Notes: generated by a model not told the origin, from the letters alone. A stretch of 64,000 nucleotides of DNA from an uncultured Paracoccaceae bacterium (GCA_947501025.1 CANMUM010000002.1:186001-250000); one strand, 5' to 3'. Counted from the stretch's first letter, positions 17,791-26,496 are shown. Numbers and translations are program-made.

Positions 17791-18548
17791 TCGCATCTCT
17801 CGCCCATATCTGGCGTCACCCAATCAAAAGCCACGGGCGAGAGCAAATGAGCTCAGTTGAGCTATTGCAAGGGCAAGCTATGCCCAATGATCGTCGCTGG
17901 GCGATCACGCATGAACGCACAAAATATGATGCAAGCACACCACAATGGGCCGCTTGTGCCAACTTTACGCGCGGGGCCATTATGCCCGCCCTTACAGCAA
18001 TCGAATGTCGTTATCATGAAAACCGTGAAATCATCACATTGTGGCATCCTGAATTTGGTGATGTCACAGCAAAGCCAAATGAAGCTGCAGGGGCGGAAGC
18101 CATTTTAGAGTTCTCACGTAAGGTTTTAGAAGGATTTTCACTCTCCCCCAAAGAACTTGTTGAACTCGAGGGTCGGGCATTCACCGATACAGATTATCCT
18201 TCGATTTCTATCAATAGTATTGCGTCTCTTGATGATCTCACCAAACGCGCAAATCATGAACTGGTGATGGAGCGTTGGCGTGGCAATTTATGGATTGACG
18301 GTTTAGCACCATGGCTTGAGTTTGACCTTATCGGCAAACAAATTTCAATTGGCGACGCGATTTTGGAAATTAAAGAGCCGATTAAACGCTGCTCAATGAC
18401 AACTTGCAATCCAGAAACTGGCCAGAAAGATTTCGACACATTGAAACTATTGCGTGATAATTTCAGTCATCAAAATTTTGGTGTTTATGCCCATGTTATC
18501 AAATCAGGCCAGATCAATATTTCTGATAAAATAGAGGTCTTGTCATGA
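17787..18548 (+). CDS. MOSC domain-containing protein
   Basis: A 253-aa protein with an N-terminal MOSC beta-barrel (IASLAHIWRHPIKSHG, about 2-17) and a C-terminal MOSC domain (about 110-250) with RWRGNLWIDGLAPWLEFDLIG and the conserved cysteine block IKRCSMTTCNPETG. MOSC proteins bind or transfer molybdenum cofactor sulfur or reduce N-hydroxylated compounds (YcbX-like). Here there is no ferredoxin domain. It is coupled between yidC and yihA by ATGA overlaps on both sides, an arrangement I recall from other Rhodobacterales. Confidence 0.87.
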   Translation: MIASLAHIWRHPIKSHGREQMSSVELLQGQAMPNDRRWAITHERTKYDASTPQWAACANFTRGAIMPALTAIECRYHENREIITLWHPEFGDVTAKPNEAAGAEAILEFSRKVLEGFSLSPKELVELEGRAFTDTDYPSISINSIASLDDLTKRANHELVMERWRGNLWIDGLAPWLEFDLIGKQISIGDAILEIKEPIKRCSMTTCNPETGQKDFDTLKLLRDNFSHQNFGVYAHVIKSGQINISDKIEVLS

Positions 18549-19195
18549 AGCTTCAATTCCCAGAAGCAGAGCGCCTAGATCACGCAGAACTTGATCACGG
18601 GCATAAGCTCTTTCGTGGCGAGGTCAGTTTCCTCAAAGGCGTGGTTGGCATGGAGCATTTGCCTCCCCCAGACCGCATTGAATTCTGTCTGGCTGGCCGC
18701 TCAAATGTTGGCAAATCCAGCTTGATCAACGCACTTACGGGGCGCAATAGCCTTGCGCGCACATCAAACACCCCCGGCCGCACCCAAGAAATTAACTTTT
18801 TTGAACTTGGTGAAACCCATTATATGGTCGATCTTCCGGGATATGGGTTTGCAAAAGCCCCGACATCAGTGGTTGCTCAATGGCAGGAATTATTGAAAAG
18901 ATATTTGGCTGGTCGCGTTAATCTGCGCCGTGTGTTTTTGCTCATTGATAGCCGCCATGGTGCAAAAGCCGTAGACGAAGAGATCATGAGCTTGCTTGAT
19001 AAATCGGCTGTGACTTTCCAAGTTGTGATGACGAAGACTGATAAAATTAGCGCGACAGGCCTAGCCGAAGCCCTTGAGCGCACGCGTGAAGTCCTCCAAA
19101 AGCACCCTGCTGCTTTTCCTGAACTCGTGACGACAAGCTCGGAAAAAGGCGAAAATATTGATCAACTGCGCGGTATCATTAGCGGTTTGATTTAG
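18545..19195 (+). CDS. yihA: Ribosome biogenesis GTPase YihA/YsxC (EngB)
   Basis: Essential small GTPase (216 aa) for late 50S assembly. G1 GRSNVGKSSLI (about 52-62), G2 region RTSNTPGRTQEINFF, G3 DLPGYGFAKAP (about 98-108), G4 TKTD and the G5 region TSSEKG near the end are all present. Overlaps the MOSC gene by 4 bases; last gene of the run beginning at rpmH. Confidence 0.95.
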   Translation: MKLQFPEAERLDHAELDHGHKLFRGEVSFLKGVVGMEHLPPPDRIEFCLAGRSNVGKSSLINALTGRNSLARTSNTPGRTQEINFFELGETHYMVDLPGYGFAKAPTSVVAQWQELLKRYLAGRVNLRRVFLLIDSRHGAKAVDEEIMSLLDKSAVTFQVVMTKTDKISATGLAEALERTREVLQKHPAAFPELVTTSSEKGENIDQLRGIISGLI

Positions 19196-19262
19196 TCATT
19201 CATCTGCGCATTTATACGATACATTGGCGACCTTCCCCTTTTTTTCAACAAATATACCCAAT

Positions 19263-19290
19263 AAAAAAAGCCGCCCAAATATTGGACGGC
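19263..19290 (-). terminator. Rho-independent terminator of pnp
   Basis: On the minus strand, a 9-bp stem GCCGTCCAA/TTGGGCGGC (one G-U pair) with a 3-base loop is followed by seven Ts. It begins 27 bases after the pnp stop. Confidence 0.88.
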
Positions 19291-19316
19291 CTCATGATTT
19301 TTGAATAGCTTATGTC

Positions 19317-21431
19317 TTATTCAGAAATTTCTTCGCCTGAATCTTGATCAACAACCTTCATGGAAAGGCGCACTTTGCCTTTTTGGTCAACCTCAAGAAG
19401 CTTAACTTTCACCATTTGACCTTCTTTAAGAACATCTTTTGGATGATCAATACGCTCAGAAGAAATCTGGCTCACATGAACCAAACCATCGCGCTTGCCA
19501 AAGAAATTCACAAATGCACCAAAATCCATCAATTTCACAACTTTACCTGTGTAAATCGCGCCAATTTCAGGGTCAGCAGCAATGCTCATAATCATTTCTT
19601 TTGCTTTATCGATCGCATCTTGGCTGGTTGAGGCCACTTTGATGATACCTTCATCATTGATATCAACTTTAGCGCCAGATGTTTCCACGATTTCGCGGAT
19701 CACTTTACCACCAGAGCCAATCACTTCACGGATTTTGTCAGGATTGATTTTGAAGCTATCGATCTTTGGAGCGTGCTCTGAGAAGCTACCCGCTGATGTC
19801 ATAGACTTCGCCATTTCACCAAGAATGTGAACGCGTGCATCACGTGCTTGGTCAAGCGCTTGAGACATGATCTCTTGCGTGATACCAGCAACTTTAATGT
19901 CCATTTGCATTGTTGTGATACCCGCTTCAGTACCCGCAACTTTAAAGTCCATATCGCCCAAGTGATCTTCATCACCCAAGATATCTGTAAGAACCGCAAA
20001 ATCTTCGCCCTCAAGCACAAGACCCATCGCGATACCTGCAACGGGTGCGCGCAAAGGAACACCCGCATCCATCATTGAAAGTGAGCCACCACAAACAGTC
20101 GCCATTGAAGACGAGCCATTCGATTCTGTAATCTCAGACACCAAACGGATTGTGTAAGGGAAGTCTGTTGGTGAAGGCAATACAGCCTGCAATGCGCGCC
20201 AGCCAAGTTTACCATGACCGATTTCACGACGACCTGCCGAACCCATGCGACCACATTCACCTACAGAATATGGAGGGAAGTTATAGTGAAGCATGAAGTT
20301 TTCGCGTGTTGTGCCCGTGATGTCATCCACCATTTGTTCATCATCGCCAGTTCCCAAAGTGGTCACAACCAAGCCCTGTGTTTCACCACGTGTGAAAAGC
20401 GCTGAACCGTGCGTGCGCGGTAAAAGACCCGTTTCACAAACAATCGGACGAACCTGCGTCAATGAGCGGCCATCAATACGTTTTCCTGTTTTCACAAGAT
20501 CACCACGAAGAACATTACTTTCAAGTTTCTTGAAACAAGTTTCAAAGGCTTGCGTTTCAGCTTCTTCTTCACCAACCGCTTCAGCAATCATTGCCTTTGC
20601 ATCTGCAACTGCAGCATAACGCTCTTGCTTTTCACCAATTGCGAACGCATCACGAATTGCTTTTTCACCCGCTTTTGCAACTTTTGCATAAAGCTCTGAG
20701 TGATCAGGTGTTTCAAAGTCAAATGGCTCTTTTGCGCCTTCTTCAGCCATCTCAATAATCATATCGATAACAGGCTGCATTGCATCATGACCAAATTTCA
20801 CAGCGCCGAGCATTTCAGCTTCCGTAAGCTCGTAAGCTTCTGACTCAACCATCATAACCGCGTCTTTTGTACCCGCAATAATGAGGTCCAAACGATTTTC
20901 AGGGTTCAAGCGAAGTTTTGCAACATCATCCACATCAGGGTTAAGGACATATTCGCCATTGATGAAGCCAACGCGCGCGCAACCGATTGGGCCCATAAAT
21001 GGAGCGCCAGAAAGTGTAAGCGCTGCAGATGAAGCGATCATGGCAAGAACGTCACTATCATGCTCCATATCATGGCTGAGAACTGTACAAGTAATTTGCA
21101 CTTCGTTCATGAAACCGCTGACGAAAAGCGGGCGGATCGGACGGTCGATGAGACGTGAGATCAGTGTTTCGCGCTCGCTTGGACGCCCTTCGCGCTTAAA
21201 GAAACCACCTGGGATCTTACCTGCCGCGTAATATTTTTCTTGGTAGTTGACTGTGAGCGGGAAAAAATCTTGCCCAGGCTTCACTTTTTTCGCATACACA
21301 ACCGTCGCAAGAACAGTCGTCTCGCCAAGTGTCGCCATAACAGCAGAATCAGCTTGGCGTGCAATTTTTCCAGTTTCTAATGTGAGCGTTTGACCGCCCC
21401 ATTCAATTTCTTTTTTAATAATATTAAACAT
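19317..21431 (-). CDS. pnp: Polyribonucleotide nucleotidyltransferase (PNPase)
   Basis: Phosphorolytic 3'-5' exoribonuclease (704 aa) and degradosome component in RNA turnover. Two RNase PH-type domains are seen (about 1-230 and 300-545; [16 protein letters not shown] and [20 protein letters not shown]), then a KH domain with [15 protein letters not shown] (about 565-580) and an S1 domain with [15 protein letters not shown] (about 627-641). Length is normal. The start ATG is at 21431 with AAGGATG just upstream. It follows rpsO, and its leader contains unusual stem-loops. Confidence 0.97.
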   Translation of the reverse strand: MFNIIKKEIEWGGQTLTLETGKIARQADSAVMATLGETTVLATVVYAKKVKPGQDFFPLTVNYQEKYYAAGKIPGGFFKREGRPSERETLISRLIDRPIRPLFVSGFMNEVQITCTVLSHDMEHDSDVLAMIASSAALTLSGAPFMGPIGCARVGFINGEYVLNPDVDDVAKLRLNPENRLDLIIAGTKDAVMMVESEAYELTEAEMLGAVKFGHDAMQPVIDMIIEMAEEGAKEPFDFETPDHSELYAKVAKAGEKAIRDAFAIGEKQERYAAVADAKAMIAEAVGEEEAETQAFETCFKKLESNVLRGDLVKTGKRIDGRSLTQVRPIVCETGLLPRTHGSALFTRGETQGLVVTTLGTGDDEQMVDDITGTTRENFMLHYNFPPYSVGECGRMGSAGRREIGHGKLGWRALQAVLPSPTDFPYTIRLVSEITESNGSSSMATVCGGSLSMMDAGVPLRAPVAGIAMGLVLEGEDFAVLTDILGDEDHLGDMDFKVAGTEAGITTMQMDIKVAGITQEIMSQALDQARDARVHILGEMAKSMTSAGSFSEHAPKIDSFKINPDKIREVIGSGGKVIREIVETSGAKVDINDEGIIKVASTSQDAIDKAKEMIMSIAADPEIGAIYTGKVVKLMDFGAFVNFFGKRDGLVHVSQISSERIDHPKDVLKEGQMVKVKLLEVDQKGKVRLSMKVVDQDSGEEISE

Positions 21432-21449
21432 CTATCATCCTTATTCGAT

Positions 21450-21512
21450 GCAGCCCTTGCTGCCTCGATTTCGTTTTGCGAGCCTATCTCGCGATTTGCG
21501 GGCCTATCCCGC
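21450..21512 (-). promoter_or_regulatory. Structured pnp leader: three consecutive small stem-loops
   Basis: Read on the minus strand (mRNA sense): GCGGG-AUAGG-CCCGC (21512-21498), then GCGAG-AUAGG-CUCGC (21492-21478), then GCAGC-AAGG-GCUGC (21463-21450). The first two hairpins have the same 5-base loop, and their stems differ by a compensatory G-C to A-U change. The last ends about 18 bases before the pnp ATG. E. coli pnp is autoregulated through a leader stem cleaved by RNase III, so a comparable role is plausible but is inference. Confidence 0.55.
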
Positions 21513-21562
21513 GATTTGGTACAAAAGCACCCATACAGTTATTGAAGTCATATGCCCCAACG

Positions 21563-21586
21563 AAAAACGCGCCCCGAAAGGCGCGT
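21563..21586 (-). terminator. Rho-independent terminator between rpsO and pnp
   Basis: On the minus strand, ACGCGCC/GGCGCGT (7 bp, 6-base loop) leads into a run of Ts, ending 8 bases downstream of the rpsO stop. It implies that pnp transcription beyond rpsO is by read-through or from its own promoter. Confidence 0.82.
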
Positions 21587-21593
21587 CATTTTC

Positions 21594-21863
21594 TTAGCGA
21601 CGAATATTCAAGCGCTCAAGTAGCGACTGATAGCGTGCTTGGTCTTTGCCTTTAACATAATCAAGCAATTTGCGGCGCAATGCCACCATTTGCAACAAAC
21701 CACGGCGCGAATGGTGATCCTTGCCATGTGATTTGAAATGCTCAGTCAAAACCGTGATGCGGTGTGTCAAAATAGCGATTTGCACATCTGATGAACCTGT
21801 ATCACCTGGTTTTGTTGCGAATTCTTTGATGAGTTCAGCTTTTTTCTCTGGCGTAATCGACAT
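21594..21863 (-). CDS. rpsO: 30S ribosomal protein S15
   Basis: An 89-aa primary 16S-binding ribosomal protein. Diagnostic stretches: [35 protein letters not shown] and KRKLLDYVK-like [16 protein letters not shown]. Two tandem ATGs exist (21866 and 21863); the second gives the usual length and a better distance (6 bases) to AGGAG. Classical rpsO-pnp neighbourhood. Confidence 0.97.
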   Translation of the reverse strand: MSITPEKKAELIKEFATKPGDTGSSDVQIAILTHRITVLTEHFKSHGKDHHSRRGLLQMVALRRKLLDYVKGKDQARYQSLLERLNIRR

Positions 21864-21960
21864 CATATACTCCTATAAATAAGATTAAAATTCGGGCCAC
21901 GGCCAAGATGTCGTCCAGCCGGGTCCAGTTTCATGCTTGCGCACGCGCGTCATATGTCAG

Positions 21961-21974
21961 ATTTTGATCAAAAT
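21961..21974. promoter_or_regulatory. Perfect 14-bp palindrome upstream of rpsO
   Basis: ATTTTGATCAAAAT reads the same on both strands. It lies about 100 bases upstream of the rpsO start and 33 bases downstream of the lipoprotein stop. It could be an operator or chance in AT-rich DNA; no binding protein can be named. Confidence 0.25.
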
Positions 21975-22007
21975 TGAAAGTCAAAAGTGCAAATTTTCAA
22001 CAGCAAA

Positions 22008-22274
22008 TTAAAGGCAGTCACCAATAACACGCTTTTTGCCATTTTCATCAGGCTCCATGCGCAAAGAACGCGTCGTCTTCCCATTACGTTTGCAATAGCT
22101 ACCAAACGTATCTTGCATATCTTTCAAGGTGAAATTGCTACGAACAACAGCTTCAAAACCGCTCGTTGATCTCTTTGCCCAAGCCACTCCATTTGAATCA
22201 GGCTCGCCAGGTTGAGAACCTCCACAAGCGAGCAAAGATGACGCTAAAATAACAGATAGGGCAATTTTATTCAT
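22008..22274 (-). CDS. Small lipoprotein of unknown function
   Basis: An 88-aa protein with a lipoprotein signal: MNKIALSVILASSLLACGG, lipobox LLAC with Cys17 as the lipidation site. The mature ~70 residues include two cysteines (SYCKRNGK and GDCL at the end) that may pair. I do not recognise the family. The ATG at 22274 has AGGA 8 bases upstream; the frame extends 8 codons further but would spoil the signal. Directly downstream of truB (20 bases). Confidence 0.7.
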   Translation of the reverse strand: MNKIALSVILASSLLACGGSQPGEPDSNGVAWAKRSTSGFEAVVRSNFTLKDMQDTFGSYCKRNGKTTRSLRMEPDENGKKRVIGDCL

Positions 22275-22294
22275 TGAAACAATCCTTTGGATAT

Positions 22295-23200
22295 TCAAGA
22301 TATGACGTTCTCTAATGACATATGCAATCCCCTGCGCACCTCAATCGTTTGATTTGTACAGGCAACAACAGCAATCGGCAGGTTTCCGCACATAGCCAAC
22401 GCAATACACTCTCCATTGCATTCTATGCCGCGCTCCAAAACACGTCCATGCCCAAGATCAATCGCCTCATCTTCAGTGACGTCAATCTGAGCAATAAGCG
22501 GCGTCTTTGAAACGGGCAAAATGACATTTTCATCTCTATTTTCAACTATATCTTCAAATGCAGACGCCGCATCGACATGAAAACCTAAACATGACAACCG
22601 CCTTAAATATTCAACATGGCCAAAGCACCCCAATTGCGCCCCCAAATCTCGAGCAATCGAGCGCACATATCCACCTTTTCCACAGCTCATAATAAGGTCG
22701 AGCGTGTCCGTTGTATATGCGGATATATCTAATGCCGCGACAAAAAGTGATCGGGCTTTCAAATCCATCACAACACCCTCACGGGCAAGATCATAGGCAC
22801 GTTGACCATCAACCTTTACCGCTGAAACTTGTGGTGGTGTTTGAAGAATGTCTCCTCGAAATGACGGCAGTGCTGCTTCAATATCTGAAAGACGCGGTCG
22901 CAAATCAGAGCTTGCAATCACTTCGCCCGATGCATCATCAGAACTCGTCTGCGCACCCCAATTGACACGAAATTCATAAGTTTTTTGAGCTTCATCAAGA
23001 AAAGGGAGCAGTTTTGTTGTCTCTCCAAATGCGATAGGCAAAAGCCCCGTTGCATCAGGGTCAAGCGTACCACCATGACCCGCTTTATTGGCATTGAAAA
23101 GCCATCGCAGCTTGTTCACAACCGCACTTGAAGTCATGCCTGCGGGTTTATCAACCAATATCCAGCCGCTCAAATCGCGACCCTTTTTACGCCGCCCCAT
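22295..23200 (-). CDS. truB: tRNA pseudouridine(55) synthase TruB
   Basis: Makes pseudouridine 55 in the T-loop of tRNAs (301 aa). GWILVDKPAGMTSS (about 9-22), the catalytic Asp block GHGGTLDPDATGLLPIAFG (about 41-59), and KTYEFRVNWG (about 70-79) are clear. ATG at 23200 (MGRRKKGRDLSG) is favoured; ATG at 23236 would add 12 residues and lengthen the overlap with the sulfotransferase gene from 14 to 50 bases. Normally truB follows rbfA directly; here two sulfotransferase genes lie between. Confidence 0.94.
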   Translation of the reverse strand: MGRRKKGRDLSGWILVDKPAGMTSSAVVNKLRWLFNANKAGHGGTLDPDATGLLPIAFGETTKLLPFLDEAQKTYEFRVNWGAQTSSDDASGEVIASSDLRPRLSDIEAALPSFRGDILQTPPQVSAVKVDGQRAYDLAREGVVMDLKARSLFVAALDISAYTTDTLDLIMSCGKGGYVRSIARDLGAQLGCFGHVEYLRRLSCLGFHVDAASAFEDIVENRDENVILPVSKTPLIAQIDVTEDEAIDLGHGRVLERGIECNGECIALAMCGNLPIAVVACTNQTIEVRRGLHMSLENVIS

Positions 23201-23891
23201 CTCGATACGCCCAATAGAGTTCAAAGTCGCCTTCATAGAGTTTGCGATGCATGTGCACAGCTTTATTGTTCACAATTTCGCGCACATTATAAGGCGAGAT
23301 CGGCCGAACCATCGTTGCAACTTTCTTGAGTATTTTCGTACTATCACCAACAAATGGGGCTAATATATCTGCGATTTCAAAATTAGCTCTAATAATATCA
23401 ATCGGCTCAAAGCCCAAATCAATCGCGGGAAGTAAAAACTTATATTGCGGGGCAAGCTGATCGGGAAGCTCGAGCATACCCTTTGATGCCGTGATATGCT
23501 TTAAATATTCAAGCAATATGACAATATTTTTTTGATGTTGCCGCAAACTACAATCAGCATCAAATTTTGCACCTTTTGTTTTTAATGCCTTTCGCCAATC
23601 CAACCATGTACGCTCGGATTTATAATAAATTTCATCATAATAAAAGGCGACCAAGCGATCAAGCGGATCGCGATAAAGAACAAATCGTACCTCTTCAATC
23701 GGATGCACCATCGGTAATGGAACTTGGAAATTCAAACCGTTTCCCTCTTGAATAGCGTGAGGATTTGCAGGCAATTTGAATTGATCCAAATAGTAAAAAA
23801 GTGTTTTTAAGTACAAAGCACCGACTTTGCGCACCAAAATCGTCTGCGCAGGCACGTTAAATGAGCTAAGGGCAAGCACCTCATTTTTCAT
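23187..23891 (-). CDS. Sulfotransferase-like protein with divergent PAPS loop (second of tandem pair)
   Basis: Sulfotransferase-family protein of 234 aa, paralogous to the gene just upstream: shared LFYYLDQ (31-37), RDPLDR (74-79), FYYDEIY and the SLRQHQKN block. Where the paralogue has TLTKSGCTFLK, this one has LVRKVGALYLK (19-29), so the Ser and Thr/Cys expected to contact the PAPS 5'-phosphosulfate are Val and Ala-Leu. It may be a non-catalytic partner or have altered specificity. The frame is intact. ATG at 23891 overlaps the previous gene by 11 bases; the end overlaps truB by 14. The longer upstream frame is a shadow of the first copy. Confidence 0.75.
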   Translation of the reverse strand: MKNEVLALSSFNVPAQTILVRKVGALYLKTLFYYLDQFKLPANPHAIQEGNGLNFQVPLPMVHPIEEVRFVLYRDPLDRLVAFYYDEIYYKSERTWLDWRKALKTKGAKFDADCSLRQHQKNIVILLEYLKHITASKGMLELPDQLAPQYKFLLPAIDLGFEPIDIIRANFEIADILAPFVGDSTKILKKVATMVRPISPYNVREIVNNKAVHMHRKLYEGDFELYWAYRDGAA

Positions 23892-24624
23892 CAGCAAACA
23901 CTCCTTGCCAATTTGCGCGAGCGCCTTCGACCAATTTGAAATCTTGATTGTAAACTTTGCGAACGCTCTCGACAAGCTCTTCAGTTCTCGTTTCTTGATA
24001 GCTAAATGGCTTTGGTGAAATATTGCGTGACTTAATCGCTTGCATCTTTTCAACAATATCAGGCAGGACTGGCGATAATAGATGCGGCAATTGACGTTTG
24101 AGGTCTTCAAGCACGAGTAATTTAGGCTCGAACCCTGAAACACGCCGCCATTTGGCGACTTGCCTGCGCCAGTGAAAATCTGGCTTAATATTTGTCTCAC
24201 CACTAAGATTTTTCTTCAACCATGCAATGAGCTTCATCGCATTTTCTTGATGTTCAGAAAGCGACAGGCCTTCATCAAAATTCATACCAATGCTATTTCC
24301 AATCTCCATGCGGAACCAGTCCATTGACCCCGCTTCTTGACCGTAAATTTTTTCGTAATATAGCGAAAGAAACCGATCAACAGGATCACGAATAACCATA
24401 TAGACATAAGGCGATTTGTTTATCATCGGCACATCCACTTCACTTGCACGGAGCAATTTTGATTCGTCGAGATGAATAAAATCTCCAAGTGGATGCAAAG
24501 CACCCTGATCAATGTAATAAAATAGATTTTTTAAGAAGGTGCACCCAGATTTGGTAAGTGTACACATAAATATTGGATATTCACGCAGCGTGTAGAATTG
24601 ATCGTAATGAAATGTTTTTTCCAT
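23881..24624 (-). CDS. Sulfotransferase family protein (first of tandem pair)
   Basis: PAPS-dependent sulfotransferase-like protein of 247 aa, predicted to sulfate a carbohydrate or other surface acceptor. The 5'-phosphosulfate loop TLTKSGCTFLKNLFYY is at 22-37 and the 3'-phosphate motif VIRDPVDRFLSLYYEKIYG at 77-95, the Sulfotransfer_2 (carbohydrate) arrangement. No signal or membrane segment. It begins 11 bases after the rbfA stop and overlaps the paralogue downstream, so it is embedded in the rbfA-truB transcription unit. Acceptor unknown. Confidence 0.82.
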   Translation of the reverse strand: MEKTFHYDQFYTLREYPIFMCTLTKSGCTFLKNLFYYIDQGALHPLGDFIHLDESKLLRASEVDVPMINKSPYVYMVIRDPVDRFLSLYYEKIYGQEAGSMDWFRMEIGNSIGMNFDEGLSLSEHQENAMKLIAWLKKNLSGETNIKPDFHWRRQVAKWRRVSGFEPKLLVLEDLKRQLPHLLSPVLPDIVEKMQAIKSRNISPKPFSYQETRTEELVESVRKVYNQDFKLVEGARANWQGVFADEK

Positions 24625-24635
24625 TCTCTAAGCAA

Positions 24636-25016
24636 TCATTCTTCACCATATGCAGGCAAATTATCAATCAAGCGTTGCGTCTCATCTGCGATATCATAGC
24701 TTTGATCATGGATAAAACGAAGCTCGGCTGCATATTTCAGCTTGGTTTCTTTTGAAACTTGGTAACGCAATCGCCCCGCAATCCCCGCAAGCGCCTTAAT
24801 AACCTTCTGAGGATCACCACCATGCGGGAAAATCAGAACAGTCGCAATACGCAGATCACTCGACATACGCACCTCACCAACGGAGATCAACACGCCGTTG
24901 AGATCGGGTTCAAAATGATCACCACGCGCCAAAATATCAGCAAGTGAGCGGCGGATAAGCTCGCCAACGCGCAACATGCGTTGAGAAGGTCCTGAGAATG
25001 ATTTTTGTTTTGTCAT
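24636..25016 (-). CDS. rbfA: Ribosome-binding factor A
   Basis: A 126-aa KH-like factor for 16S rRNA 5'-end maturation. Starts MTKQKSFSGPSQRMLRVGELIRRSL; the block ISVGEVRMSSDLRIATVLIFP and the ending LRFIHDQSYD are diagnostic. ATG at 25016 fits the family; the frame runs further upstream without family sequence. Divergent from dapB, a pairing also found in other Rhodobacterales from memory. Confidence 0.94.
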   Translation of the reverse strand: MTKQKSFSGPSQRMLRVGELIRRSLADILARGDHFEPDLNGVLISVGEVRMSSDLRIATVLIFPHGGDPQKVIKALAGIAGRLRYQVSKETKLKYAAELRFIHDQSYDIADETQRLIDNLPAYGEE

Positions 25017-25105
25017 AATCTTTTGTAATTTATCAATGAATTGGGTGCAAGCATGCTTTACGCAACACTTGCGACGCGTTAAGACAAAAAGCAAGGAGAA
25101 ATGAC

Positions 25106-25906
25106 ATGGATATTGGAATAGTTGGCGCTTCAGGGCGAATGGGGCACACATTAATCAATTTGGTGAATGCGCATGACGCGTTAAATCTCGTTGGCGCGAC
25201 AGATCATGCCCAAAGCAAATTCATTGGTGCCGATGTTGGTGACATGATGAACGGCAAAGCAATCGGCGTTAAAATCCAATCTGATCCACTTGATGCATTT
25301 CAAGACGCAAAAGCCATTATTGATTTTTCCATCCCTCAAGCCACTTTGATCAATGCTGAATTTGCAGCCCAAGCGCGCATTGCCCATATTATCGGCACGA
25401 CAGGTCTTGCTGAAGGTGATTTCAAAGCTCTCCAAGCTGCATCTCGCCATGCCACAATCATACAATCTGGCAATATGTCACTGGGCGTGAACCTTCTTGC
25501 GAGCCTTGCTCGTCAAACAGCTGCCGCCCTTGGCGAAGAATTTGATATTGAGATTGTGGAAAGCCATCACCATCACAAAGTTGATGCCCCATCAGGAACA
25601 GCGCTTTTGCTTGGTGAAGCTGCTGCAACTGGACGCGGCGTTGAACTCTCAGATGTTTCAGATCGCGGGCGCGATGGCATTACAGGTGCGCGCAAGCAAG
25701 GTGATATCGGGTTTTCGGCCATACGTGGCGGCGATATTGTAGGGGAGCATGATGTCATGTTCTTGGGTGATGGAGAGCGCATTGTTCTGCGCCATATCGC
25801 TACAGACCGCAAGTTATTCGCTCAAGGCGCTTTGCGCGCGGCACTTTGGAGCAAAGATAAGGGCCCCGGTTATTTTAATATGGAAGATGTACTGGGTCTA
25901 AGATAG
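25106..25906 (+). CDS. dapB: 4-hydroxy-tetrahydrodipicolinate reductase DapB
   Basis: NAD(P)H-dependent reductase (266 aa) in the lysine/diaminopimelate pathway. The nucleotide-binding [14 protein letters not shown] is at 3-16, the active-site block [22 protein letters not shown] at about 151-172 (read in parts) and [13 protein letters not shown] follows. The ATG has AAGGAG about 8 bases upstream. Normal length. Confidence 0.96.
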   Translation: MDIGIVGASGRMGHTLINLVNAHDALNLVGATDHAQSKFIGADVGDMMNGKAIGVKIQSDPLDAFQDAKAIIDFSIPQATLINAEFAAQARIAHIIGTTGLAEGDFKALQAASRHATIIQSGNMSLGVNLLASLARQTAAALGEEFDIEIVESHHHHKVDAPSGTALLLGEAAATGRGVELSDVSDRGRDGITGARKQGDIGFSAIRGGDIVGEHDVMFLGDGERIVLRHIATDRKLFAQGALRAALWSKDKGPGYFNMEDVLGLR

Positions 25907-25911
25907 ATAAC

Positions 25912-25935
25912 AAAAAAGGCGCCTCTATTGGCGCC
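25912..25935 (-). terminator. Terminator between dapB and the glycine-zipper gene
   Basis: Perfect 6-bp stem GGCGCC/GGCGCC (25918-25923 and 25930-25935) with a 6-base loop. On the minus strand it runs into six Ts, so it terminates the gene at 25958-26221. On the plus strand the tail is CCCCTTT, so it may also weakly terminate dapB. Confidence 0.75.
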
Positions 25936-25957
25936 CCTTTCATAATTCAAAGCAAAA

Positions 25958-26221
25958 TTATTTGCTCATCATGTTTTTCACAACACCAACGATTGCCAAA
26001 ACAACACCGCCACCGATGCCGCCGCCAGCAACTTGGCTCACAAGAGCCATAACACCTTCAGCACCGCCGCCACCGAGCATGCCAAGAACGTTTGCGCCAA
26101 GACCACCACCAACGATACCTGAGATCGAGTTGATCAATGTGCCTTGGTTAAGATTGCCCAAAACTTTACCTGCAACGTTTCCACCTACAGCGCCAGCTGC
26201 TAATCCAATAAGTTGTTCCAT
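25958..26221 (-). CDS. Small glycine-zipper membrane protein
   Basis: An 87-aa protein with 25 glycines (hand count), made of hydrophobic helices with GxxxG-type spacing: LIGLAAGAVGGNVAGKVLG, NSISGIVGGGLGANVLGMLGG and GGGIGGGVVLAIVGVV. It has no signal peptide, and only three Lys and no Arg. The composition suggests oligomerising membrane insertion. I do not recognise a named family; similar small proteins occur in Rhodobacterales from memory. An AGGAG Shine-Dalgarno lies about 5 bases before the ATG, and a terminator follows, supporting a real gene. Confidence 0.7.
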   Translation of the reverse strand: MEQLIGLAAGAVGGNVAGKVLGNLNQGTLINSISGIVGGGLGANVLGMLGGGGAEGVMALVSQVAGGGIGGGVVLAIVGVVKNMMSK

Positions 26222-26375
26222 TTTCTTCTCCTCAAAATGTTATTTGTGTTTGTTCACGGATCGATTCTGGCAAAGTTTCGCCTATTCCGCAAGGTGAAAA
26301 CATTATTCTTGACAGATACGTGAATGAAACCGACTCAGGAAAATAAAATTTTTATCAAAATGCGCAATTTTGCTC

Positions 26376-26404
26376 TTGTCAGTTGCAGCTGCTTTCGATA
26401 AATG
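26376..26404 (+). promoter_or_regulatory. Candidate promoter of tRNA-Gly
   Basis: TTGTCA (26376-26381), 17-base spacer, TAAATG (26399-26404), ending 17 bases before the tRNA 5' end. Spacing and distance fit a sigma-70-type promoter. Confidence 0.45.
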
Positions 26405-26421
26405 ATCCTCACTCTGATGAT

Positions 26422-26496
26422 GCGGGCGTAGCTCAGTGGTAGAGCACTTCGTTGCCAACGAAGATGTCGAGAGTTCGAATCTCTTCGCCCGCTCCA
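26422..26496 (+). tRNA. tRNA-Gly (anticodon GCC)
   Basis: The cloverleaf can be drawn by hand. Acceptor GCGGGCG pairs with CGCCCGC; the D arm is GCTCAGTGGTAGAGC; the anticodon arm CTTCG-TTGCCAA-CGAAG has anticodon GCC; the T arm GAGAG-TTCGAAT-CTCTT includes one G-U pair. Discriminator T, and CCA is encoded at 26494-26496. It reads GGC and GGU codons. Confidence 0.97.

Noticed and set aside
23892-24203. Longer N-terminus for the second sulfotransferase
   Set aside because: This segment overlaps the first sulfotransferase coding sequence in another frame; the ATG at 23891 gives the paralogous start.
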